DNA of 21,828 nt, from contig JBHWQC010000099.1 in assembly GCA_043425375.1 (NCBI GenBank), positions 1 through 21,828 of the forward strand. The letters run 5' to 3'. Shown in pieces: positions 6,566 through 12,899 of this stretch; the stretch's first letter is position 1, and the number at the start of each line of letters is the position of its first letter. The notes below the pieces were generated by a model. That model was not told where the DNA came from. It did no database searches and worked only from the letters and a program-made list of their open reading frames with translations. This stretch comes from Atopostipes sp043425375. GTDB lineage: Bacteria > Bacillota > Bacilli > Lactobacillales > Carnobacteriaceae_A. Position numbers and translations under genes: made by a program.

Positions 6566-7918
6566 ATGAAAAAGACAAGAAGGAAATCTTTATTGTTATC
6601 GGTCCTCACAGTACTTACAGCCATTGTTTTAATCGCATGCGGGAACACACAGACGGATGAAAATCCACCTGAAGAAGGTGCGGCAGGCGGAGGAGAGGGC
6701 GAAGTCGCTCAAATTGAATTTTGGTCCTTTTGGGGATCGGGTCCAAGACGTGAGACGATTGAAGCGATTATAGAAGATTTTAATGCCTCACAAGACGGAA
6801 TTGAAGTCACACACGTTTATCAACCATGGGGGGACATTTGGACAAAATCTCTCGCTGCTGTAACGGCTGGGAACCCACCAAATATTGTGGTGCAAGACAT
6901 CAACACTGTCAGACAACGAGCCGATGCAAACCAAGCGACCAACCTTCAAGAGTATTTAGATGCCGAAGAGGAAACACTTTCTGAACGCTTTTACCCTCAG
7001 TTATGGGACACGGTCCTTTATGAAGAAGAAGCTTACGGTTTGCCCTTCAACACCGATACACAAGTCTTATTTTACAATAAGGATCTATTCGAAGAAGTTG
7101 GTTTAGATCCAGAACAGCCGCCTACGACATGGGCAGAACTCGAAGAAATGGGTCGCGAATTAGATATCCAAGACGGAGACAATTGGGAGCGATTTGGTTT
7201 CTATCCGTTGTGGAATATGGGCGCGGACGTTTGGGCGCTGAACGCAGATGGCGGAACAAGCTGGTTTGACGAAGAAGGGAACCCGGCAATCAATACGCCA
7301 GAAAAGGTGGACGCACTTGAATGGATTTTAAAACACCAAGAATATTATGGTGCGGACAATATTAATGCTTATGAAGCAGAATTTGGCTCTGGGGTAACGG
7401 ATCCGTTTATTTCTGGACTGATTGCCATGCGCGGTCAAAACATCAACTATTATACAAACTTACGCGAAAATGCACCAGAAGATTTCAATTTTGGTGTTGC
7501 ACCGCTTCCTGAATATGAAGAAGGCACTGGTCCATGGTCATGGGGTGGAGGTTTTGTACTTGAAATCCCATATGGAGCGGAATATCCGGAAGAATCTTAT
7601 GAATTTATGAAGTATTTAACGTCAACCGAAGTACAAGAACGATTTGGCGCAAATAGTTTTGATATTATGGCCAATATGGAAGCCAATGAGAACTTAGTGA
7701 ATCACCCAGATTTAGACGAAACTGGACAAATGATTTATGAATTAGCTCATAGCAACCTTGAACATACGGTCATTACACCTGTTCCATTAACGGCCCCCGA
7801 TTTTATTCCTTTAGTCAATGGACAAATTGATGAAGCCCTTTTAGGGAATAAATCAGCACAAGAAGCGCTGGATGATGCACAAGCTTCTGTAGAGAACTTG
7901 GTGGAACAAAACCAGTAA
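6566..7918 (+). CDS. Carbohydrate ABC transporter substrate-binding lipoprotein
   Basis: This 450-residue extracellular solute-binding protein (family 1, MalE/UgpB type) captures a sugar outside the membrane for the two permeases encoded next. Residues 1-26 are a lipoprotein signal (MKKTRRK, hydrophobic core, lipobox LIAC), so the mature protein is lipid-anchored at Cys. An acidic, Gly-rich linker follows. The body has family hallmarks: IEFWSFWGSGPRRETIEAII, GNPPNIVVQDI, YGLPFNTDTQVLFYNKDLFEEVGL, PTTWAELEEM and FISGLIAMRGQN. Its many Trp residues suit stacking on sugar rings, but the substrate cannot be named. The frame is open from GTG 6554. ATG 6566 is preferred because the signal peptide starts there and GGGAG lies a few bases upstream. 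Confidence 0.93.
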   Translation: MKKTRRKSLLLSVLTVLTAIVLIACGNTQTDENPPEEGAAGGGEGEVAQIEFWSFWGSGPRRETIEAIIEDFNASQDGIEVTHVYQPWGDIWTKSLAAVTAGNPPNIVVQDINTVRQRADANQATNLQEYLDAEEETLSERFYPQLWDTVLYEEEAYGLPFNTDTQVLFYNKDLFEEVGLDPEQPPTTWAELEEMGRELDIQDGDNWERFGFYPLWNMGADVWALNADGGTSWFDEEGNPAINTPEKVDALEWILKHQEYYGADNINAYEAEFGSGVTDPFISGLIAMRGQNINYYTNLRENAPEDFNFGVAPLPEYEEGTGPWSWGGGFVLEIPYGAEYPEESYEFMKYLTSTEVQERFGANSFDIMANMEANENLVNHPDLDETGQMIYELAHSNLEHTVITPVPLTAPDFIPLVNGQIDEALLGNKSAQEALDDAQASVENLVEQNQ

Positions 7919-7942
7919 GAAGAACTGAATAGGATGAAATTT

Positions 7943-7976
7943 AAAAAGGGTGACTGTCAGATTCGTCACCCTTTTC
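7943..7976 (+). terminator. Intra-operon hairpin between binding protein and permease genes
   Basis: AAAAGGGTGAC (7944-7954) pairs perfectly with GTCACCCTTTT (7965-7975) around a 10-base loop. The T tract is short, so termination should be partial. Such hairpins commonly leave more binding-protein mRNA than permease mRNA. It lies 25 bases after the lipoprotein stop and 33 bases before the permease start. Confidence 0.7.
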
Positions 7977-8008
7977 ATTATAACTATGATTAGAAAGTAG
8001 GTGGCTGT

Positions 8009-8944
8009 ATGGCTTCTAGAGTGAGTAAACCGAAAAAAACGAAGTGGACAAAGAAAAAGAAAAAAGATGCTTTATGGGGATTGTTTTTTATTTCGCCCTT
8101 TATTATCGGATTTGTTGTGTTTATGCTAGGACCCATGCTCTTTTCCTTTTATGGAAGTTTTACGAATTACAATTTAACGTCACGAATGGATTTTATCGGT
8201 CTAGACAATTTTCGACGAATGTTCTTCCAAGATGAGCTGTTTTGGACTTCTTTATACAACACGGCTTATTATGTTGTTTTCAGTGTTCCTTTGACTACCA
8301 TCGGCAGTGTTTTCTTAGCTGTGCTTTTAAACCGGCGCATCCGCGGAATCAGTGTATTTCGAACGATTTTCTACTTGCCAGCGATTTTATCAGGGGTTGC
8401 GGTCTATGTTTTATGGATGCAGCTGTTATCCCCGTCATCCGGTCTGGTCAACAATGTATTGGCTCTGGTTGGAATTGACGGTCCGGCTTGGTTATTTGAT
8501 CCAAATTGGACGAAGCCTGCCTTGATTTTAATGCGCCTATGGAGTGTCGGAGGCTCGATGCTGTTGTATTTAGCGACGCTGCAAAATGTGCCAAGACAGC
8601 TGTATGAGTCCGCTGAGATGGATGGTGCGAATAAATTTCAGCAGTTTAGAAACATTACTATACCTATGATTACACCGATTATTTTTTACGATATCGTCAC
8701 GTCAACGATTGGCGCTTTTCAAATTTTCCAAGAAGCGTATGTTATGACAGAGAGCGGAACGGCAGGACCGGCCAACTCCTTGCTTTTTTACAACTTCCAC
8801 ATGTGGAACAAAGCATTTGTCGCGTTTGATATGGGCTATGCGATGGCGATGTCGATGATTCTCTTTATTATTGTTTTAATTTTAACTTGGGTGAACTTGA
8901 AACTTGCACCGAGATGGGTGCATTATAGCGGAGGTGGTGACTGA
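8009..8944 (+). CDS. Sugar ABC transporter permease, MalF/UgpA type
   Basis: This 311-residue inner-membrane protein forms half of the sugar channel. It has a basic, Lys-rich N-terminus, a first membrane helix at about residues 28-50, and about six predicted helices in all. The cytoplasmic EAA loop that docks the ATPase is at about residues 198-222 (YESAEMDGANKFQQFRNIT, then IPMITP). The start at 8009 has AGTAGGTGG upstream. The stop TGA shares its last base with the ATG of the next permease, so the two are translationally coupled. Neighbours identify it as the partner of the lipoprotein and the second permease. Confidence 0.94.
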   Translation: MASRVSKPKKTKWTKKKKKDALWGLFFISPFIIGFVVFMLGPMLFSFYGSFTNYNLTSRMDFIGLDNFRRMFFQDELFWTSLYNTAYYVVFSVPLTTIGSVFLAVLLNRRIRGISVFRTIFYLPAILSGVAVYVLWMQLLSPSSGLVNNVLALVGIDGPAWLFDPNWTKPALILMRLWSVGGSMLLYLATLQNVPRQLYESAEMDGANKFQQFRNITIPMITPIIFYDIVTSTIGAFQIFQEAYVMTESGTAGPANSLLFYNFHMWNKAFVAFDMGYAMAMSMILFIIVLILTWVNLKLAPRWVHYSGGGD

Positions 8945-9858
8945 TGAATCCTACAACACAACAAGAAGCGGGAATGGATCATTCCAATAAAATACCTACC
9001 GTTCGGGCCAACTTTTTTAAAAGCCAAGAGCGGTCGAAGAAAGTAGGGAATATCTTTACCTATCTACTTTTGATTCTAGTAAGTATTATTTTACTGCTGC
9101 CGCTGGTGTGGATGGTTTCGACATCTTTGAAACCCATGGCAGAAATCGCCCAATTTCCACCCACTTTATTTCCTGAAACGGTGCAATGGGAGAACTACAG
9201 AATTGCTGTGGAGTCCTTCCCATTTTTCCGGTACGCATGGAATACCTTAGTGATTACCTTCTTCGTGGTTCTCGGCAATGTGTTATCCAATTCCTTTATA
9301 GCTTATGGTTTTGCAAAAATTGATTTTCCAGGAAGAAAATTGTTATTCTCACTGGTGTTGGCGACGATGATGATTCCTGGCTTTGTGGTGATGATTCCAC
9401 AATACGTTTTATTCAGTCAACTGGGCTGGGTGGGTACTTATTTACCTTTAACTGTTCCAGCATTTTTTGGAAGCGGCTTTAACATCTTTTTAATGCGACA
9501 ATTTTATATGTCCATCGACAATGAGCTGATTGAAGCGGCGCAGATTGATGGAGCTAGCCATTTGTACATTTGGAGCCGATTAATGATGCCGCTCACGAAG
9601 CCGGCTTTGATTACTATCGGCATCCAGTCCTTTAATGGGGCGTGGAATGACTTCTTGGGGCCTTTACTCTATATTCATGAAGAGAGCCGCTACACCTTAC
9701 AAATCGGGCTGCAAGTCTTTCAAAGCCAATCGACAACGCAATGGAACTATTTAATGGCTGGCGCCACCTTAGTCTTATTGCCGACTGTGCTTCTCTTCTT
9801 ATTCGCACAGCGCTACTTTATTGAAGGGATGGACTTATCAGCGGGGACGAAGGGCTAA
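8944..9858 (+). CDS. Sugar ABC transporter permease, MalG/UgpE type
   Basis: This 304-residue protein is the second permease subunit. A hydrophilic N-terminal stretch of about 37 residues precedes the first helix (YLLLILVSIILLLPLVWMV), followed by the typical STSLKPMAEI segment of MalG-like proteins. The EAA loop is near residues 194-215 (IEAAQIDGASHLYIWSRLM, then MPLTKPAL). About six membrane helices are expected. The start overlaps the previous stop by one base (TGATG), and GGAGGTGG lies upstream within the preceding gene. No ATP-binding subunit follows, so the transporter probably uses a shared MsmK-type ATPase encoded elsewhere. Confidence 0.94.
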   Translation: MNPTTQQEAGMDHSNKIPTVRANFFKSQERSKKVGNIFTYLLLILVSIILLLPLVWMVSTSLKPMAEIAQFPPTLFPETVQWENYRIAVESFPFFRYAWNTLVITFFVVLGNVLSNSFIAYGFAKIDFPGRKLLFSLVLATMMIPGFVVMIPQYVLFSQLGWVGTYLPLTVPAFFGSGFNIFLMRQFYMSIDNELIEAAQIDGASHLYIWSRLMMPLTKPALITIGIQSFNGAWNDFLGPLLYIHEESRYTLQIGLQVFQSQSTTQWNYLMAGATLVLLPTVLLFLFAQRYFIEGMDLSAGTKG

Positions 9859-9891
9859 TGTGTGAAATGAAAGAGGATAGAGGGGAAGAAA

Positions 9892-10527
9892 ATGAAACAA
9901 ATGGATCCAACAAAAATTGTAGTGAGAGGGACAGAGTGGTTTTCAAGTCTAGCCCTCTTAAACTTATGTTGGCTATTGTTTTCTTTGCCTTTAATCACGA
10001 TTATTCCGGCTACAGATACAGTCTTTGAACTCGTCAACCAATGGGAAATAACCGGGCGACCAAAAAGCATTTTTCGTCACTTTAAAGAAACCTTTAAAAC
10101 AAATTTTAAAACGAGTTATCAATGGGGCCTCCCATTCTTTGCTGTTTTATTTATTATAGGGGTGGATATTTATATTTTGAAGCAAATAACAATGGACGAG
10201 GCTTGGTTTCACATTCTAAAATACGCATTTTATACCTTTAGCTTGTTGATTACAGTGGCCCTTTTCTATGCTTATCCACTGTCCAAGAGATCTAATAAGA
10301 AAAGTGTTCGAGTGTTTGTGTCTGGTTTTCTAACAGTGATTGGAAACCCTTTGCTTACTGGAGGGGTCGTGCTGTCTTTTATCGCCTTGGCCATCCTCTT
10401 TAGTATCTGGCCAGCCCTGTTGTTTTTCTTTTCGGTAAGCGGCCCTGCTTGGTTAATGACAAAGGCGGTTTCTCAGGCATTAAAGAAACTAGAAGAAAAA
10501 CAATCGACGGAACATACCGAACAATAA
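9892..10527 (+). CDS. YesL-like DUF624 membrane protein
   Basis: This 211-residue integral membrane protein resembles the YesL/DUF624 family, which is often encoded next to sugar ABC importers of this type; its biochemical role is unknown. About four to five hydrophobic segments are visible: residues ~18-40, ~80-95, ~108-128, ~142-160 and ~165-185. The N-terminus MDPTKIVVRGTEWFSSLALLN, then LCWLLFSLPLITIIPAT, matches the typical start of the family, in which a Trp-rich first helix leads to a P-x-T motif. It follows the second permease by 33 bases and is last in the operon. A role as an accessory or assembly factor for the transporter is inference from association only. Confidence 0.8.
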   Translation: MKQMDPTKIVVRGTEWFSSLALLNLCWLLFSLPLITIIPATDTVFELVNQWEITGRPKSIFRHFKETFKTNFKTSYQWGLPFFAVLFIIGVDIYILKQITMDEAWFHILKYAFYTFSLLITVALFYAYPLSKRSNKKSVRVFVSGFLTVIGNPLLTGGVVLSFIALAILFSIWPALLFFFSVSGPAWLMTKAVSQALKKLEEKQSTEHTEQ

Positions 10528-10536
10528 TGCACAATG

Positions 10537-10577
10537 AAAAGCCCCGCTGTAGTAATCAGTTACAGAAGGGCTTTTTT
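10537..10577 (+). terminator. Terminator of the ABC/DUF624 operon
   Basis: AAAAGCCC (from 10537) pairs with GGGCTTTT (from 10568), an inner CTGTA/TACAG pair extends the stem, and a T run follows. It separates the plus-strand operon from the convergent usp gene. Confidence 0.88.
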
Positions 10578-10611
10578 GCTATTATTAAATGAAATAGATA
10601 AATAAAATCCT

Positions 10612-11115
10612 CTATAATTCTTCTCTTGAAATAATCGGTGTGTCATCGATATCTTCACTTTGTGTACGCACAATCAGTACATCACATGGGGCATTGCGGA
10701 TAACGTGTTGGGAGACGGATCCCACAAAGGCGCGTTCAATCGCACTGAGTCCTGTCGCACCAAGAACAAGCAAGTCAATATTTAACTCCTCCGGCAGCAC
10801 ATCAGAAAGCTCTGTTCGCGGCGAACCATTTCTAAGCACAGTTTCTACATGACTCAAGCCTTTATTCGTCGCCCATTCTTTGTAGCGATCCAGCGTTTTT
10901 GTCGCTGCTGTTTTTGTGTCTTGCAAAAATTGCGAGTGGCTGACCGGCTGATTGTACTGTGGAAATAATGTGACTGAACGGGTGTCTACAATGTGTGTGA
11001 TAATCAATGTTCCCTGATTTCGTTCTACGATATTTACGGCTTTTTTAAAGGCAAGTTCAGCTGTTCTTGATCCGTCAATTGCTACCATCACACGACTATA
11101 CTCACTTGTTACCAT
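10612..11115 (-). CDS. Universal stress protein, UspA family
   Basis: This 167-residue cytosolic nucleotide-binding protein belongs to the ATP-binding branch of the UspA family. The N-terminal strand VMVAIDGS carries the conserved Asp (D14). The nucleotide loop G-x2-G-x9-G-S is intact at residues 119-133 (GATGLSAIERAFVGS), followed by the family end SQHVIRNAPCDVLIV and a short acidic tail. Usp proteins help survival under starvation and stress, but the specific role is not deducible. AAAGGGGG lies upstream of the start. It is transcribed in the same direction as the 6S RNA and rarA, and a catabolite-responsive-element-like site lies about 46 bases upstream. Confidence 0.93.
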   Translation of the reverse strand: MVTSEYSRVMVAIDGSRTAELAFKKAVNIVERNQGTLIITHIVDTRSVTLFPQYNQPVSHSQFLQDTKTAATKTLDRYKEWATNKGLSHVETVLRNGSPRTELSDVLPEELNIDLLVLGATGLSAIERAFVGSVSQHVIRNAPCDVLIVRTQSEDIDDTPIISREEL

Positions 11116-11160
11116 AAGTATTCCCCCTTTAGAGATTTAAAATAAGACCTTCCTTTATAA

Positions 11161-11174
11161 TGTAAGTGTTTTCA
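11161..11174 (-). promoter_or_regulatory. Candidate CcpA (cre) site upstream of usp
   Basis: Minus-strand TGAAAACACTTACA matches the cre consensus TGWAARCGYTWNCA at every position but the central G. It lies 46 bases upstream of the usp start and just before a TATAAA-like box. A single short match could be chance. Confidence 0.35.
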
Positions 11175-11185
11175 CAAAAGGATAT

Positions 11186-11383
11186 AAAAAAAGATATCCG
11201 ATTGTGCCGTTTGGTTACCTATTACTTTAGAACCCGCTATTTGCAGGTGGGCTCCACAAAGGAAAAGTCTGACTTCCAAGTGAAAAGGCCTGTCATTGTC
11301 TCCCTTATTAGGATCCCTTTGGTTAATGACTTGTAGGGTTCACGCATTATTAGGTATCGCGTACACATCAGATATCTATTTCT
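11186..11383 (-). ncRNA. ssrS: 6S RNA (RNA polymerase regulator)
   Basis: A transcript of about 198 bases is predicted from the promoter at 11390-11418 to a run of seven T at 11192-11186. Its ends pair: AGATATCTGAT near the 5' end (11377-11367) with ATCGGATATCT before the T run, extended by GTG/CAC past one bulge. Further in, TACCTA pairs with TAGGTA and GAACCC with GGGTTC, separated by an unpaired bubble, then an apical stem-loop region with GTCATT/AATGAC. A long closing stem, large bubble and apical arm is the architecture of 6S RNA, which mimics an open promoter and sequesters sigma-A RNA polymerase. A place next to rarA is, to my knowledge, common for this gene in Firmicutes. No protein frame fits the region. 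Confidence 0.75.
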
Positions 11384-11389
11384 AAATAA

Positions 11390-11418
11390 ATAATAGCACA
11401 CACTTTCGGTTGTGTCAA
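11390..11418 (-). promoter_or_regulatory. Strong promoter of the 6S RNA
   Basis: Minus-strand TTGACA (11418-11413), a 17-base spacer and TATTAT (11395-11390) form a near-perfect vegetative promoter in the gap after rarA. CACTTTC and GAAAGTG form an inverted repeat flanking the -35 box, which might be an operator. Confidence 0.85.
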
Positions 11419-11456
11419 AAGAAAGTGCTCTCAAGGGCAAGAATTCACCTAAACAT

Positions 11457-12728
11457 CTACTGCTTATCTGGGTGAAACTTCATATACTGTTTGGTTAGCG
11501 CCGATTCAAATTTACTGGTCGGCTTCGGTAAATAATAGACGGCATCGACTAAAGAATCAGGAAGATATTGCTGTTTGACCCAACCTTCCTCGTAGCTATG
11601 CGGATATTTATACTCCACACCGCGCCCCAAATCTTTCGCCCCTTTGTAATGGGCATCACGCAAATGATCGGGCACATCATTTCCGCGTGCACTGCGCACA
11701 TCCGCAATCGCTGCATCCAAAGCAGAATAAGCAGTATTGGATTTTTCGGAGAGGGCCAATTCAATTACCGCATTAGCTAATGGAATACGCGCTTCTGGAA
11801 AACCAGTTTTTTCGGCGGCCATCACCGCGGTTACGGCACGAGCAGCACCTGCGGGGTTGGCCAGCCCAATATCTTCATACGCAATAATCATTAAGCGGCG
11901 GCAAATAATTTGCAGCTCGCCTGCTTCCACCAAACGGGCTAAATAATGCAAAGCCGCATGAACATCGCTGCCGCGGATGGATTTTTGAAAAGCTGAAATC
12001 ACGTCATAGTGGGCATCCCCATCTTTATCATGGGTGAGCGCTTTTCGCTGTAAGCATTCTTCGGCAATTTCCATCGTAATGCGAATCACCCCATCTTCAT
12101 CAGGCTCAGTGGATTCCGCCGCTAATTCTAAAGCGTTTAAGGCGCTTCGCAAATCCCCATTTGTAGCTCTAGAAAAATGGAGCATCGCTTCTGCAGAAAC
12201 TTCTACAGACAAATGGCCGATCCCATCTTTTTCATCGGCTAGGGCTCTCTTTAAAGCCGTTTCGATATCCTCTCCCGCTAGAGGTTTTAATTCAAATAAT
12301 TGTGTCCGGCTGCGGATCGCCGGCTGAATCGAAATATAAGGGTTTTCTGTTGTGGCACCAATTAAAATAATTTGGCCACTTTCTAAATGGGGGAGCAAGA
12401 AGTCTTGTTTCGGTTTATCTAAGCGGTGAATTTCATCAAGAAGTAATACCACACTACCACTCATTTTAGCTTCTTCCGCTACAATTTGTAGATCTTTTTT
12501 TGTATTCGTTCCCGCGTTCAGCATACGAAACGCATATTTGGTCGACCCGGCAATGGCGCTTGCAATACTTGTTTTTCCAATCCCCGGAGGTCCATAAAGA
12601 ATCATAGAAGATAACCGTTTGGCTTCGACCATCCGCCAAATAATTTTTCCAGGCCCGACTAAATGTTGCTGGCCGACAATATTGTCTATGGAAGTCGGGC
12701 GCATACGATAAGCTAGTGGTTGATTCAA
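11457..12728 (-). CDS. rarA: Replication-associated recombination protein A (RarA/MgsA) AAA+ ATPase
   Basis: This 423-residue clamp-loader-like AAA+ ATPase acts at stalled replication forks. Numbered from the chosen start, it has the N-terminal signature NQPLAYRMRPTSIDNIVGQQHL, Walker A GPPGIGKT (46-53), Walker B LLLDE (95-99) with IHRLDK, and sensor 1 GATTENP (124-130). The C-terminal tetramerisation region includes RRLMIIAYEDIGLANP and YKYPHSYEEGWVKQQYLP. The frame is open to ATG 12752, but TTG 12728 is the better start: AGGAGAAAGG lies just upstream, homologues begin near NxPLAYRMRP, and the -10 box at 12761-12766 would leave almost no leader for the ATG. The gene is divergent from gshF and is followed by the 6S RNA gene. 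Confidence 0.95.
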   Translation of the reverse strand: MNQPLAYRMRPTSIDNIVGQQHLVGPGKIIWRMVEAKRLSSMILYGPPGIGKTSIASAIAGSTKYAFRMLNAGTNTKKDLQIVAEEAKMSGSVVLLLDEIHRLDKPKQDFLLPHLESGQIILIGATTENPYISIQPAIRSRTQLFELKPLAGEDIETALKRALADEKDGIGHLSVEVSAEAMLHFSRATNGDLRSALNALELAAESTEPDEDGVIRITMEIAEECLQRKALTHDKDGDAHYDVISAFQKSIRGSDVHAALHYLARLVEAGELQIICRRLMIIAYEDIGLANPAGAARAVTAVMAAEKTGFPEARIPLANAVIELALSEKSNTAYSALDAAIADVRSARGNDVPDHLRDAHYKGAKDLGRGVEYKYPHSYEEGWVKQQYLPDSLVDAVYYLPKPTSKFESALTKQYMKFHPDKQ

Positions 12729-12760
12729 AGCGATGTTCCTTTCTCCTGTCATGATGCTTT

Positions 12761-12789
12761 ATTATAGCACGGGTTTTAGAAGAGTTCTA
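12761..12789 (-). promoter_or_regulatory. Promoter of rarA
   Basis: Minus-strand TATAAT (12766-12761) is a perfect -10 box, with a weak -35 TAGAAC (12789-12784) at 17-base spacing. The predicted transcript start is about 30 bases before the TTG start of rarA. Confidence 0.65.
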
Positions 12790-12793
12790 TAAA

Positions 12794-12807
12794 AACAAAC
12801 GTTTGTT
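12794..12807. promoter_or_regulatory. Perfect 14-bp palindrome between rarA and gshF
   Basis: AACAAACGTTTGTT is its own reverse complement. It lies four bases upstream of the rarA -35 box and 93 bases before the gshF start, in a divergent intergenic region, so it could be an operator for a dimeric repressor. The regulator is unknown. Confidence 0.45.
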
Positions 12808-12845
12808 CCGTCAAATGAAACCAGAATGTTCTGTTTTTCCACTTA

Positions 12846-12873
12846 TTTATGGTAAAATTTAAGAGATTATACT
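12846..12873 (+). promoter_or_regulatory. Possible promoter of gshF
   Basis: TTTATG (12846-12851), a 16-base spacer and TATACT (12868-12873) form a moderate sigma-A match and would give a leader of about 20 bases. An alternative is the extended -10 TGGTAAAAT at 12850-12858, without a good -35. Confidence 0.45.
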
Positions 12874-12899
12874 GAATGATTGGAATAGAGGGAATGTAA

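Noticed and set aside
12894..12899. ATG-TAA start-stop immediately before the gshF ATG
   Set aside because: The ribosome binding site GAGGGA abuts this ATG, too close for initiation, so it is probably coincidental.
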